In this document: piece by piece, positions 47,457 through 57,602 of the stretch
Layout of the letters: the number at the start of each line of letters is the position of its first letter
Position numbering within the stretch: the first letter of the stretch is position 1
NCBI RefSeq assembly: GCF_022808325.1
Contig: NZ_JALGCL010000001.1
Coordinates: forward strand, 973,780 to 1,037,779
DNA length: 64,000 nt
Source of the DNA: Cognatiluteimonas sedimenti
GTDB taxonomy: Bacteria > Pseudomonadota > Gammaproteobacteria > Xanthomonadales > Xanthomonadaceae
Direction of reading: 5' to 3'
Program-made: the position numbers and the translations under genes
Notes under the pieces: generated by a model
The model's database searches: none
What the model saw: the letters and a program-made list of their open reading frames with translations, nothing else
Told to the model about the DNA's origin: nothing

Positions 47457-49021
47457 CACAGCGCCTCCAGCGACAGCACCCCGGCGATGCCGCGCAACGC
47501 GACCAGTTGCGCGTCCGGCACCGCGCGATCGACGGTGATCGCCGCCAGCGCCTCGCCATCGCCTTTCGCGCCCAGCGAGAAGTTGACGATGTTGATGCCC
47601 GCGGCGCCCAGGTGCGAGCCGACCAGGCCGATGATCCCGGGGCGGTCGGCATTGCGCATCAGCAGCAGGTGCGATTGCGGGTCGAACTCGATCTCCACGC
47701 CGTCCAGGCGCACCACGCGCGGGCCGCGGTGCAGCGTCGCCTCGAGTTCGCGCACGGCGCCCTGCTCGTCCTCGATCCGCAGCTTGAGCAGGCGATCGAA
47801 GCCGTCGCCGTCGCCGCCCACGGTCTCGGCCACCACCAGGCCGCGCGCCGCGGCTTCCTGCAATGCGTTCACCGGCGTGACGCGCGTGGAAACGCCGCCG
47901 AGCAGCGATGCCACCAGCAACCGGGTCAGCGGGCGCGGGTCCAGCGACTCGCTGCGCCCGGCGTAGGTGATGTGCAGCCGCACCGGCGCAGGCAGCAGCC
48001 GCGCGGCGAGCTTGCCCAGCGCCGACATCAGCGGCATCCATGGGCCGACCTCGCGCGCGGCCTCGGCGGTCAGCGGCGGCAGGTTGACGCAGCCGGCGAC
48101 CGCGCCGGTGGCGAAGTAGTCCAGCACCTGCCGCGCCAGGATCGTGCTCACCGCCTGCTGCGCCTCGCCGGTGGACGCGCCCAGGTGCGGCGTCAGCACC
48201 AGCTGCGGGTGCGCGCGCAGCGCCGAGTCGGCCGGGAGCGGCTCGGTGGCGAAGGTATCGAGCGCGGCGCCGGCCAGTTGCCCGGAATCCAGCGCATCGA
48301 GCAGCGCCGCCTCATCGACCAGGCCGCCGCGCGCGGCATTGACCAGGTAGGCGCCGCGCTTCATCAGCGCCAGCGTGCTCGCGTTGAGCAGGTGCGTCGT
48401 CTCCTTGGTGCGCGGCACATGCAGGGTGACCACGTCGGCCCAGGCCAGCAGTTCCTCCAGCGGCTTCAGCGGCACGCTGCCGTGCGCCGCGGCGGATGGC
48501 GGCAGGAAGGGGTCGTACGCAGCCACGTCCATGCCCAGCGCACGCGCCTTGCGCGCGACCGTGCCGCCGATGCGCCCGAGCCCGACCACGCCGAGCTTCT
48601 TGCCTTCCAGTTCGAAGCCGGTGAGGCCGGCCTTGGGCCACTGCCCCGCCTTCATGCCGGCGTCGGCGCGCGGCACGTGCCGCGCCAGCGCGAACAGCAG
48701 CGACAGCGCGTGCTCGGCTGCGGCCAGGGTGTTGCCGTCGGGCGCGTTCATCACCGCGATGCCGCGCGCGGTGGCGGCATCGACGTCGATGGTGTCCACG
48801 CCGGCGCCGGCGCGGCCGATCACCCGCAACGCCGTGGCCTGCGCCAGCGCGTCGGCGCCGATTGCGGTCGCCGAGCGCACCAGCAAGGCATCGACGCCAT
48901 CGAGCGCACGCGCCAGTGCCCCGGGATCCTTGATAGGTTCGGAAACCGCGACGTCCCAGCCGGCGTCCCGGAACATCGCCAGGCCGTCCTCGTGGATGCC
49001 ATCGCAAGCCAGCACTTTCAT
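47456..49021 (-). CDS. serA: D-3-phosphoglycerate dehydrogenase
   Basis: A 521-residue enzyme starting serine synthesis. The substrate domain, the NAD-binding GVVGLGRIGGTVA, the catalytic Arg/Glu/His region (VNAARGGLVDE and TPHLGASTGEAQ), then an intervening domain and a C-terminal ACT domain (LLMRNADRPGIIGLVGSHLG) give the long type-1 architecture found in Mycobacterium-type enzymes. The ACT domain implies serine feedback. AGGAG precedes the ATG. Overlaps the phosphatase gene by one base. Confidence 0.96.
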   Translation of the reverse strand: MKVLACDGIHEDGLAMFRDAGWDVAVSEPIKDPGALARALDGVDALLVRSATAIGADALAQATALRVIGRAGAGVDTIDVDAATARGIAVMNAPDGNTLAAAEHALSLLFALARHVPRADAGMKAGQWPKAGLTGFELEGKKLGVVGLGRIGGTVARKARALGMDVAAYDPFLPPSAAAHGSVPLKPLEELLAWADVVTLHVPRTKETTHLLNASTLALMKRGAYLVNAARGGLVDEAALLDALDSGQLAGAALDTFATEPLPADSALRAHPQLVLTPHLGASTGEAQQAVSTILARQVLDYFATGAVAGCVNLPPLTAEAAREVGPWMPLMSALGKLAARLLPAPVRLHITYAGRSESLDPRPLTRLLVASLLGGVSTRVTPVNALQEAAARGLVVAETVGGDGDGFDRLLKLRIEDEQGAVRELEATLHRGPRVVRLDGVEIEFDPQSHLLLMRNADRPGIIGLVGSHLGAAGINIVNFSLGAKGDGEALAAITVDRAVPDAQLVALRGIAGVLSLEAL

Positions 49022-49246
49022 CGCATGCTCCTGTGGTGTGGGGACCACGGACACGCATGCCGCCGGCGGACGGGAAGCGCGCGCCACGGAGGCGTGGCGC
49101 GCAGGTCGCATCGGGAAACGGGGCCGGCAGGCATGGGAATCCGCGATGGCGCCAGCCTAGCAGACCGCGCTGCGCGCGCAAGCCGGGTGGCCGGCGGCGG
49201 CCGCCTGCGCCATCATCGGCGCCCACCACCGGCCCGGGAGCGCGGC

Positions 49247-49648
49247 ATGCCACAGGCAAAGGGCGAGTTCGAGGTCAGGCGCAGCCTGGAGCCCGGCTGC
49301 GACATGGGCGACGGCGTCGAGGCCGGCCATTTCCGCTTCGACAAGCAGTTCAGCGGGCCACTGCGGGGCACCAGCGTGGTGCACATGCTGGCGGTGGGCA
49401 CGCCGGTGGAGGGCTCTGCCGGGTATGTCGCAATCGAACGCCTGGCCGGCACCCTGGAGGGCCGCAGCGGCAGCTGCTTCCTGCAGCACAACGGGGTGAT
49501 GGACCGCGGCGTGCCGACCCTGTCGCTGGCGGTCGTGCCCGACTCCGGCAGCGATGGCTGGGCCGGCCTGTGCGGGCGCATGGCCATCGACATCGTCGAC
49601 GGCAGGCACTACTACACGTTCGACTACGGATTTCGCGACGCCGGCTGA
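49247..49648 (+). CDS. DUF3224 family protein
   Basis: A 133-residue cytoplasmic protein with the DUF3224 pattern: KGEFEVRRSLEPG, FDKQFSGPLRGTSVVHML, GSAGYVAIERLAGTLEGRSG, FLQHNG and VVPDSGSDGWAGLCG. The fold is a lipocalin-like barrel; the role is unknown. It is monocistronic and ends before a bidirectional terminator. Confidence 0.87.
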   Translation: MPQAKGEFEVRRSLEPGCDMGDGVEAGHFRFDKQFSGPLRGTSVVHMLAVGTPVEGSAGYVAIERLAGTLEGRSGSCFLQHNGVMDRGVPTLSLAVVPDSGSDGWAGLCGRMAIDIVDGRHYYTFDYGFRDAG

Positions 49649-49679
49649 TCCCGGCGCCCAGGCAACGCGGTGAAAACAA

Positions 49680-49703
49680 GCCGGCCGCATCGCTGCGGCC
49701 GGC
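49680..49703. terminator. Bidirectional terminator hairpin
   Basis: A 10-bp stem (GCCGGCCGCA / TGCGGCCGGC) with a TCGC loop and T-rich tracts on both sides lies between the convergent DUF3224 and S46 peptidase genes. Confidence 0.72.
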
Positions 49704-49730
49704 GTTCGCTTCTTTTCCGGACTACGACAT

Positions 49731-51908
49731 CTACTCCGCCGGCAGGTTCATCTCCCGCAACAGGTTCGGCGCCGGGTAGACCTTGGCCAGCAGCCAGCGC
49801 AGGTAGCGGGCGTCGACGTGGATCGCACGCTTGTAGCGCGGGTCGTACATCCAGCTGGCGCTGACCGCTTCCCAGTTGCTGTCGAAGTTGAGGCCGATCA
49901 GCCGCCCCTTCGCGTCCAGCACCGGCGAACCGGAGTTGCCGCCGGTGGTATCCAGGTTGGTCATGAAGTCGACCGTCTGCGTCTTCAGCACCGGGTCGGC
50001 GGTGCTGCCGAAATCGCCCTTCGCAATCGCCTCGCGCAGCGGCTGCGGCGCGTCGAACGGCGCCTGGCCGGTGTGCTTCTGCATGATCCCGGCCACCGTG
50101 GTCAGCGGGGTGTAGTGCACGCCGTCGCGCGGATCCAGCGAGCTGACCTTGCCGTAGCTCACGCGCAGGGTCGAGTTTGCGTCCGGGTACAAGGGCTTGC
50201 CGTTGGCCGCGCTGTAACCGGCCCAGCCGCGCATGTACGGCGGACGCAGGCGCAGCAGTTCGCCGGCACGCTGCTTGTCGACTTCTTCCTCGCGCAGCAC
50301 CGCGGGCATCAGTTTCGCCGCCACCTGCATCAGCGCGTCGTCGCTGGCCAGCACCGCGGCCGGCTCGGCTGCGAGCAGGCCCAGGCGCACGTCGGCATCG
50401 CCCAGCTTCGTCCCGGCGTAGATGCGGTCTAGCGCGGCGGTGGCCGCGGCGGCATCGTTGCCGAACACGGCGTCGAGTTCGGCAATGCGCTGGTCGGCCG
50501 GCAGTGCGCGATAGCGGCGCAGCAGCTCGGCCATGATCGCCTTCTCGACCCCGGCGTCGTAGCGGCGCTGGACCTGCTTGAGCCCGGCTTCGATCCGCAC
50601 TTCGTCGCGCTGCTGGTAGCCGTTCTCGCGCTGGGCATCGGGCTTGCCGCGTTCCATCGCCAGGCGCTGCAGCCGGTAGGCGCTGCCCAGCAGCTGGGTC
50701 TGGGAACGCATCAGCCCGAACAGCGTGTCGCGGTCGCTGGTGGCATGCGACGCGGCCACCAGCGCCTGCGCGGCCTTGACGTCGGCCAGCGCGGCCTTTG
50801 CACCGGGTTGCCTGCCGAACCAGGCCAGCATCGCGGCTTCGTCGGCGGCGCGCTTGTCGACCGCATCACTGCGGCGCAGGCCGTCGAGCTCGCCCTGCGC
50901 ACGCTTGAGCCCGTTCTCAAGGGAAGCCATCTGCGCGGCGTACAGCACCTGCGCTTCGGCATCGCCGTCGACGGCTTTTTCGATCGTCTCGACCAGCGCG
51001 CCATAGATGTCCACGCGCGATGGCAGCGTGTCCTGCACCTGCTCGGCGAATTCCAGCGCCATGCGGTGCCGGTAGGTGGTGCCCGGATAGCCGGCGAGCA
51101 TGGCGAAATCGCCTTCCGCGACCGGATCGGTGGACACCGCCAGGTACGCCGGCGGCTGGTACGGCACGTTGTCGGCCGAGAAGGCGGCGGGCTTGCCGTC
51201 CTTGCCGACGTAGGCGCGGTAGAAGGCGAAATCGCCGCTGTGCCGCGGCCACATGAAGTTGTCGATCTCGTCGCCGTAGTTGCCGATCGCCTCCGGCGGC
51301 GCGTACACAAGCCGGATGTCCTGCAGCTCCAGTTGCTTGACCAGGTAGAAATCGGTGCCGTAGTACATGTTGGCGACGCTGCAGCGATGGCCGGCGTCCT
51401 GTTCGCACTCGGCGACCGCGGCCTTGCTGGCCGCGTCCACCGCATCGTAGTAGGCACGCCCGGTCTTGCCGCGGGCATCGGCGAGGATGCGGTCGGTGAT
51501 TCGGTCGAAGGCAGTGGTGACGTACACCCGCGCCGCCGGCCCTGCCGACACTTCCTGCGCCCGGGTGGCGGCATTGAACCCGTTGGCGATCAGGTTGTCC
51601 TGCGGGGTGGAATTGAGCTGGATCGCGCCCATCGCGCAATGGTGGTTGGTCACCACCAGGCCCTGGGGGGAGACGAAGCTCGCGGTGCAGCCGCCCAGGG
51701 ACACCACCGCGCTCATCGGCGGCCGGGTGAGGTCGGCCAGGCTCGCCGGGTCGCCCTGGAAACCAGCCTGTTTGAGTTGCGCGGCGATGCCCGGCAACTG
51801 CGACGGCATCCACATGCCCTCGTCGGCCTGCGCCGGGAAGCCGCTGCCGGCGGCGGCCGCGAGCACGGCCACGCCAAGGGCTTTCGACAACGTCTTCTGC
51901 TCAGTCAT
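49731..51908 (-). CDS. S46-family dipeptidyl-peptidase (Ser at S1 position)
   Basis: A 725-residue exported serine peptidase. It has a signal peptide, then EGMWMPSQLP, the catalytic His region VTNHHC (residues ~87-91) and the Ser motif TGGNSGSP near the C terminus. S46 enzymes cut dipeptides from peptide N termini in the periplasm. Eighteen residues after the catalytic Ser, where DPP7 has Gly and DPP11 has Arg, this protein has Ser (NFDSNWEA). Its start overlaps the preceding paralogue's stop by 8 bp, so the two are translationally coupled. Third and last of a tandem trio. Confidence 0.92.
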   Translation of the reverse strand: MTEQKTLSKALGVAVLAAAAGSGFPAQADEGMWMPSQLPGIAAQLKQAGFQGDPASLADLTRPPMSAVVSLGGCTASFVSPQGLVVTNHHCAMGAIQLNSTPQDNLIANGFNAATRAQEVSAGPAARVYVTTAFDRITDRILADARGKTGRAYYDAVDAASKAAVAECEQDAGHRCSVANMYYGTDFYLVKQLELQDIRLVYAPPEAIGNYGDEIDNFMWPRHSGDFAFYRAYVGKDGKPAAFSADNVPYQPPAYLAVSTDPVAEGDFAMLAGYPGTTYRHRMALEFAEQVQDTLPSRVDIYGALVETIEKAVDGDAEAQVLYAAQMASLENGLKRAQGELDGLRRSDAVDKRAADEAAMLAWFGRQPGAKAALADVKAAQALVAASHATSDRDTLFGLMRSQTQLLGSAYRLQRLAMERGKPDAQRENGYQQRDEVRIEAGLKQVQRRYDAGVEKAIMAELLRRYRALPADQRIAELDAVFGNDAAAATAALDRIYAGTKLGDADVRLGLLAAEPAAVLASDDALMQVAAKLMPAVLREEEVDKQRAGELLRLRPPYMRGWAGYSAANGKPLYPDANSTLRVSYGKVSSLDPRDGVHYTPLTTVAGIMQKHTGQAPFDAPQPLREAIAKGDFGSTADPVLKTQTVDFMTNLDTTGGNSGSPVLDAKGRLIGLNFDSNWEAVSASWMYDPRYKRAIHVDARYLRWLLAKVYPAPNLLREMNLPAE

Positions 51909-54081
51909 GCGACAACCCCATTTCCTCGAGCAGGCGCTCGGCGTGGTCGACTTCGTCCATCACCCAGCGCATGTAGCGGGCGTCGACGTGGATCGAGCGG
52001 GTCAGCGCGGGATTGAAGATCCAGTCGGCGCTGAGGCTCTCGTAGTTGCCGTCGAACAGCAGCCCGACGAGTTCTCCCTTCGCGTTGAGCGTCGGCGATC
52101 CGGAGTTGCCCCCGGTGGTGTCGACGTCGCTGAGGAAATTGACCGGCACGTCGTCCAGCCCGGCCATCCGGTACTGCTTGCCCTTGCCCTGCGCGATCGC
52201 GTCGAGCTCGGCCCTGGGCGAAATGAACGGCTCCTCGCCGGTGGTCTTGGCGACGATCCCCGCCAGCGTGGTGAAAGGCTTCATCTCGACGCCGTCGCGC
52301 GGCGAGTAGCCGCGCACCGTGCCGAAGGTGATGCGCAGCGAACTGTTGGCGTCCGGATACACCGGCTTGCCCTGCGACTGGTTGAAATCGATCATCGCCT
52401 GCATGTACCGCGGGCGCAGCGCGGAGATGCGGCCGGCGCGGGCCTTGTCTTCCTGCTCGAAGCGCAACAGCGCCGGCATCACCTTGACCGCGAACTGCAG
52501 CGCCGGGTCGCTCGAAGCCTCGATCGCGGCCTGGTCGGCCTTGAGCCACTGCAGCCGCTCATCGACGTTGCCGAGCCGCGAACCCGCATACAGGGCGTCG
52601 AGCTTCGCATCCAGCCCCGCGATCGCCTTGTCGCCGGCGTCGATGCCGAGCCAGGCGTCCAGTTCCGGCACGCGCTGGCCGGCGGGTACCTGCGCAACGT
52701 AGCGCTGCAGGCGCAATGCCATCAGCGCCTTGTCGACGCGCGGGTCGTAGCGCTTGTCGAGCGCGCGCAGGCCGCCCTCGATCCGCGGCGCGTCGCGGTC
52801 CTGGTAACCGGATTCGCGCTCGGCGTCGGGCTTGGCCCGTTCGATCGCATTGCGGTACAGGCGCACCGCGGTGCCCGTCAGGCCGCCGCCGACCGCGCTG
52901 CCGAACCACTGGTCGCGCTCGCGGGTCTGGTTGTCGGCCGCCAGCTCCTGCTCCAGCGCAGCCAGCGCGCGGGTCTGCGCGGCACCCTCCGCCCCACGCT
53001 TGCCCAGCCAGGCCTTCAACGCGGCTTCCTGCGCGCGCTTCATGCCCACCGGGTCCTGCATCTTGGCGAAGCCGTCGAGCTGGCCCTGGTAGAGCTTGAG
53101 GGCGTTGTTGATGCCGGCCACGGTCGAGGCGTACTTGAGTTCGGCGGCCTTGTCGCCGGCGGTGGTGCGCTCGATGGTGGCGAGGTAATCCTTGAAGTAC
53201 CGCACCAGGGTCGGATAGCGCCACTGGATCGCGTCCTGGACTTCATCGGCGAGGCGATAGCGGCTGGTGGACCCCGGGTAGCCGGTGACCATCACGTAGT
53301 CCCCGGCGTGGAGCGGTTCCTGCGATACGGTCAGCCAGCTCTTGGGCTGGTACGGCACGTTGTCCTTCGAATACGCGGCCGGCTTGCCGTCCTTGCCGAC
53401 ATAGGCGCGCAGGAAGCTCCAGTCGCCGGTGTGGCGCGGCCATTCGAAGTTGTCGACGTCGCCACCGAACTTGCCGATCGCTTCCGGCGGCGCGTACACC
53501 AGGCGCACGTCCTTGATCTCCAGCTGGCGGATCAGCGAGAACTGCAGGCCGCCGTTGAAGTTGTAGACATTGCAGCGCAGGCCGCCGGGCTGTTCGCATT
53601 CGGCGACCAGCGCCTTGCTGCGCGCGTCGATCGCGTCGAAGCGGGCCTTGCCGTCCATGCCGGCGTCCAGGCCTGCGTTGATCCTGGCGGTGACGTCGCT
53701 GATGTCCTGGGTGACATAGACGCGGGCGTTGGGGTCGGACGGCAACTCGTCCGCGAAGTCCTTCGCCACGAAGCCGTTGGCGAGCAGGTCGCGCTCGGGC
53801 GTGGAGTTGTACTGGATCGCGCCGTAGCCGCAGTGGTGGTTGGTCACCACCAGGCCCTGCGGCGAAACGAAACTCGCCGTGCAGCCGCCGAGGCTGATCA
53901 CCGCGTCCAGCGGCTTGCCGGCGAGGTTGGACAGCGCCGCCGGATCCATCTGCAGCCCGCGCGCCTTCAGCTGCGCGGCCAGTTGCGGCATCTGGCTGGG
54001 CTGCCACATGCCTTCGTCGGCATGGGCGGCGGTGGCGGACACGGTCGCGACGACGACCGCGGCCAGGAGACGGATACGCAT
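51901..54081 (-). CDS. S46-family dipeptidyl-peptidase (Gly at S1 position, DPP7-like)
   Basis: A 726-residue S46 peptidase with signal peptide (LLAAVVVATVSATAAHA), EGMWQPSQMP, the His region VTNHHCGYGA and the Ser motif TGGNSGSP. At the S1-determining position it has Gly (LFDGNYES), as in DPP7 and Pseudoxanthomonas DAP BII, which prefer hydrophobic residues. It lies 151 bp after the third paralogue and overlaps the next by 8 bp. Monomeric mass and length fit the family. Confidence 0.93.
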   Translation of the reverse strand: MRIRLLAAVVVATVSATAAHADEGMWQPSQMPQLAAQLKARGLQMDPAALSNLAGKPLDAVISLGGCTASFVSPQGLVVTNHHCGYGAIQYNSTPERDLLANGFVAKDFADELPSDPNARVYVTQDISDVTARINAGLDAGMDGKARFDAIDARSKALVAECEQPGGLRCNVYNFNGGLQFSLIRQLEIKDVRLVYAPPEAIGKFGGDVDNFEWPRHTGDWSFLRAYVGKDGKPAAYSKDNVPYQPKSWLTVSQEPLHAGDYVMVTGYPGSTSRYRLADEVQDAIQWRYPTLVRYFKDYLATIERTTAGDKAAELKYASTVAGINNALKLYQGQLDGFAKMQDPVGMKRAQEAALKAWLGKRGAEGAAQTRALAALEQELAADNQTRERDQWFGSAVGGGLTGTAVRLYRNAIERAKPDAERESGYQDRDAPRIEGGLRALDKRYDPRVDKALMALRLQRYVAQVPAGQRVPELDAWLGIDAGDKAIAGLDAKLDALYAGSRLGNVDERLQWLKADQAAIEASSDPALQFAVKVMPALLRFEQEDKARAGRISALRPRYMQAMIDFNQSQGKPVYPDANSSLRITFGTVRGYSPRDGVEMKPFTTLAGIVAKTTGEEPFISPRAELDAIAQGKGKQYRMAGLDDVPVNFLSDVDTTGGNSGSPTLNAKGELVGLLFDGNYESLSADWIFNPALTRSIHVDARYMRWVMDEVDHAERLLEEMGLSHD

Positions 54082-54191
54082 GGCGATTCCCCGGGGGACT
54101 GGATCAGGACGGGAACCTTAGCCACCGCGGGTTCCACGGGCAAATGCCGGAGTTCCCATTGACTTCCGCGCGGCGGGCCGCACGCGCGCGA

Positions 54192-54215
54192 ACGCCGGCC
54201 GTTTCCGGCCGGCGT
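54192..54215. repeat. GC-rich hairpin between two S46 genes
   Basis: A 10-bp perfect stem (ACGCCGGCCG / CGGCCGGCGT) with a TTTC loop but without a T-tract on the minus strand. It may slow or attenuate transcription between the paralogues rather than fully stop it. Confidence 0.5.
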
Positions 54216-54232
54216 CGGCATCGGGCGTGCGC

Positions 54233-56389
54233 TCAGTCGAGCGCGGGCACGCCCAGTTCCTCCAGTACCTGCGGCGCCGGGATCACCTCCTGCATGATCC
54301 AGCGCATGTAGCGCGCATCCAGCGAGATCATGCGGGTCATTTCCGGGTCGAACACCCAGTTGGAGACCACCGCTTCCCAGTTCATGTCGAACGCCAGCCC
54401 GACCAGTTCGCCGCGCGCATCCATCACCGGCGAACCGGAATTGCCGCCGGTGATGTCCAGGTCGGAGAGGAAGTTCACCGGCACCGTGCCCAGCGCCTTG
54501 CTGGCCAGGCCGCCATAACGCTGCGCCGCGATGGCGTCGAGCAGCGGCTTGGGCGCATCGAACGGCTCCTTGCCGGTGGCCTTCGCCGCGACCTGCTCCA
54601 GGGTGGTGAACGCTGGCTGCCGGCTGCCGTCGAGCTTGGTGTAGCCCTGCACGTTGCCGAAGGTGATCCGCAGCGAGGAGTTGGCGTCCGGATACACCGA
54701 TTCCCCCTGGCTGGCCTTGTAGTCGGCCACCGCCTGCAGGTACAGCGGCCGCGCCAGCAAGGCATCGCCCTGGCGCGCCTTGTCCTGCGCCTCCATCGCG
54801 AGGATGGTCGGCGTCACCGCGACGGCGAACTGGACCGCCGGGTCGGTGCTGGCCTCGAAGGCGGCAGGGTCGGCCTTGAGCAGTGCCAGCCGCGTATCCA
54901 GGTCGCCGAGGCCGGTCCTGGCCAGCTTGTCGAGCGCAGCCTGGATCGCGGCCTCGTCGTTGCCGCCGAGCCAGGCGTCGAGGGCGGCGACATGCTGGTC
55001 GGCCGGAAGCTTCACGTACTGCCGCAGCCAGTATTCCTGCAGCTGCCGATCCATGGCTGGCACGTAGCGCTTGTCCATCTGCCGCATCGCGCCTTCGAAC
55101 CCGGGCAGGTCCCGCGCCTGGTACCCCGGTTCGCGCTGCGCGTCCGGCTTCCGGCCTTCGAGCGCCAACCGGTACAGGCCGGTGGCCGCGCCGATCACGC
55201 CGGTGCGGCGCAGCTGGCCGAATACCAGGTCGCGCTCGCGGGTGGCGCTTTCGGCCTTGTCCAGCGCCAGCAGCCGGTCGTGCGCGGCGAGCGCGGCCTT
55301 GCCGCCCTCGCCCTGCGCACGCAGCCAGGCCAGCACCTTCGCTTCCTCTTCGTGCTTGGTCCTGCTGGCGTCGATGCGCTGGAAACCGGTGAGTTGGCCG
55401 TCGTAGTTCTTGAGCACGTTCTGCCAGCCCTTGACGGTGCTGGCGTACTTGACCTTGATGTCCTCGTCCCGGGCACCAGCGGCCTCGACCAGCGCGGTCA
55501 TCTGCTCGTAGTGGCGCTTGATGGCCGGATAGGTCCACTGCGCGGTTTCGTCAAACTCGTCGGCCAGCGCATAGCGCGCGGTATAGCCCGGGTAGCCGGC
55601 GACCATGACGAAGTCGCCGATCTCCAGCGGCTGGCTCGCCATCTTCAGCCAGTGCCGCGGCTGGAACGGCACGTTGTCCTGCGCGTACGGCGAGGGCTTG
55701 CCGTCCTTGCCGACGTAGGCGCGGATGAAGGAAAAATCGCCGGTATGCCGCGGCCACATCCAGTTGTCGATCTCGCCGCCGTAGTTGCCGATGCTGCGTG
55801 GCGGCGAATACACCAGGCGCACGTCCTTGATCTCGAGGTTCTTGAACAGGCGGTAGGTGTTGCCGCCGGAAAAGCTGTAGAAGCGGCAGCGGTAGCCGGC
55901 GTCGGCTTCGCAGCCGGCGACCAGTTGCTTCTCGATCGCTTCCAGCGCGGCGGTGCGTCCGGCGGCGTCGGCCGCGGCGGCGATCGCCGCCTGCACCTGG
56001 CCGGTGACGTCCTGGATCGAATCGAGCACGTAGATGCGCGCGTTGGGCCCGGCGGACAATTCGTCGGCGCGGGTCGCGGCGTTGAAGCCGGTTTCGATCA
56101 GGTTCTCCTGCGGCGTGGAATTGAGCTGCAGGCCGCCGTAGGCGCAGTGGTGGTTGGTCACCACCAGGCCTTGCGGCGAGACGAAGCTGGCCGTGCAGCC
56201 GCCCAGCGACACCACCGCGCCCATCGGGTCCCCGGTCAGGTCGGCCAGTTGCCGTGGCGGGAGTTCCAGCCCGGCCTTCTGCAGCGCGCCGGCGATCTGC
56301 GGCAGCTGTTGCGGCACCCACATGCCTTCGCCGGCAGCGGCGCTGCCGGTGGCGAGCACGAGCGCGGCGGCAAGAACGGTATGGCGCAT
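54233..56389 (-). CDS. S46-family dipeptidyl-peptidase (Met at S1 position)
   Basis: A 718-residue S46 peptidase with signal peptide (LAAALVLATGSAAAG), EGMWVPQQLP, the His region VTNHHCAYGG and the Ser motif TGGNSGSP. The S1-determining residue is Met (AFDMNWEA), which is neither the DPP7 Gly nor the DPP11 Arg, so its side-chain preference is probably different. It is the first gene of the tandem trio and its paralogues follow on the same strand. All key motifs are intact, so none of the three is a pseudogene. Confidence 0.92.
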   Translation of the reverse strand: MRHTVLAAALVLATGSAAAGEGMWVPQQLPQIAGALQKAGLELPPRQLADLTGDPMGAVVSLGGCTASFVSPQGLVVTNHHCAYGGLQLNSTPQENLIETGFNAATRADELSAGPNARIYVLDSIQDVTGQVQAAIAAAADAAGRTAALEAIEKQLVAGCEADAGYRCRFYSFSGGNTYRLFKNLEIKDVRLVYSPPRSIGNYGGEIDNWMWPRHTGDFSFIRAYVGKDGKPSPYAQDNVPFQPRHWLKMASQPLEIGDFVMVAGYPGYTARYALADEFDETAQWTYPAIKRHYEQMTALVEAAGARDEDIKVKYASTVKGWQNVLKNYDGQLTGFQRIDASRTKHEEEAKVLAWLRAQGEGGKAALAAHDRLLALDKAESATRERDLVFGQLRRTGVIGAATGLYRLALEGRKPDAQREPGYQARDLPGFEGAMRQMDKRYVPAMDRQLQEYWLRQYVKLPADQHVAALDAWLGGNDEAAIQAALDKLARTGLGDLDTRLALLKADPAAFEASTDPAVQFAVAVTPTILAMEAQDKARQGDALLARPLYLQAVADYKASQGESVYPDANSSLRITFGNVQGYTKLDGSRQPAFTTLEQVAAKATGKEPFDAPKPLLDAIAAQRYGGLASKALGTVPVNFLSDLDITGGNSGSPVMDARGELVGLAFDMNWEAVVSNWVFDPEMTRMISLDARYMRWIMQEVIPAPQVLEELGVPALD

Positions 56390-56564
56390 GCGGCTTCTCC
56401 TGGTTGGCTTCGACGAAGTCTAGCGCGCGCGGCCGCACGGGCCGCCAGGCGCGGGCTGCGACGGCGGCGGCGCCCCATGGCCGGCATCCGCGGCGGCGTA
56501 TAATTCAGGGCCCGATCGCCCCGCCCGCTCCTTCCGCGCGGTGGCCGCCAGAGCTGGAGATCCG

Positions 56565-57602
56565 ATGTCGCAGACGATGAAGGCGCTGGTGAAGCGCGAA
56601 CCCGGCAAGGGCATCTGGATGGAGGACGTGGCGGTGCCGGCGCCCGGCGCCAACGAAGTCCTGATCAAGCTGGAAAAAACCGCGATCTGCGGTACCGACC
56701 TGCACATCTACCTGTGGGACGAGTGGAGCCAGCGCACGATCAAGCCGGGGCTGGTGATCGGCCACGAATTCGTCGGCCGGATCGTCGAACTCGGGGCCAG
56801 CGTGACCGGCTACAAGGTCGGGCAACGCGTCTCGGCGGAAGGCCACATCGTCTGCGGCCACTGCCGCAACTGCCGCGGCGGCCGCCAGCACCTGTGCCCG
56901 AACACGGTCGGCATCGGCGTCAACCGCGACGGCGCTTTCGCCGAGTTCATCGCGATGCCCGCCAGCAACCTGTGGCCGATCCCGGACCAGGTCCCGTCGG
57001 AACTGGCCGCCTTCTTCGACCCTTACGGCAACGCCGCGCACTGCGCCCTGGAATTCGACGTGGTCGGCGAGGACGTGCTGATCACCGGCGCCGGCCCCAT
57101 CGGCATCATCGCCGCCGGCATCTGCAAGCACATCGGCGCGCGCAACGTGGTCGTCACCGACGTCAACGACTACCGCCTCAAGCTGGCCGCCGACATGGGC
57201 GCCACCCGGGTGGTCAACGTCAGCAACTCTTCGCTCAAGGACGTGATGGGCGAGCTGCACATGGAAGGCTTCGACGTCGGCCTGGAGATGAGCGGCAACC
57301 CGCGCGCGTTCAACGACATGCTCGACTGCATGTACAACGGCGGCAAGATCGCCATGCTCGGGATCATGCCCAAGGGCGCGGGCGCGGACTGGGACAAGAT
57401 CATCTTCAAGGGCCTGACCCTGCACGGGATCTACGGCCGGCGGATGTACGAGACTTGGTACAAGATGACCCAGCTGGTGCTGGGCGGCTTTCCGCTGGGC
57501 AAGGTGCTGACCCACCAGTTGCCGATCGACGAGTTCCAGCAAGGATTCGACCTGATGGAGACCGGCAAGGCCGGCAAGGTCGTGCTGAACTGGGTGAGCT
57601 GA
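56565..57602 (+). CDS. tdh: L-threonine 3-dehydrogenase
   Basis: A 345-residue zinc-dependent medium-chain dehydrogenase. Catalytic-zinc residues are in [10 protein letters not shown] and IGHEFVG, the structural zinc in [15 protein letters not shown], and NAD binding in [12 protein letters not shown]. It oxidises threonine to 2-amino-3-ketobutyrate, which Kbl splits. The ATG at 56565 follows GGAG; a TATAAT (-10) at 56499 lies 60 bp upstream. An intergenic hairpin region separates it from kbl, which lies 184 bp downstream. Confidence 0.95.
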   Translation: MSQTMKALVKREPGKGIWMEDVAVPAPGANEVLIKLEKTAICGTDLHIYLWDEWSQRTIKPGLVIGHEFVGRIVELGASVTGYKVGQRVSAEGHIVCGHCRNCRGGRQHLCPNTVGIGVNRDGAFAEFIAMPASNLWPIPDQVPSELAAFFDPYGNAAHCALEFDVVGEDVLITGAGPIGIIAAGICKHIGARNVVVTDVNDYRLKLAADMGATRVVNVSNSSLKDVMGELHMEGFDVGLEMSGNPRAFNDMLDCMYNGGKIAMLGIMPKGAGADWDKIIFKGLTLHGIYGRRMYETWYKMTQLVLGGFPLGKVLTHQLPIDEFQQGFDLMETGKAGKVVLNWVS

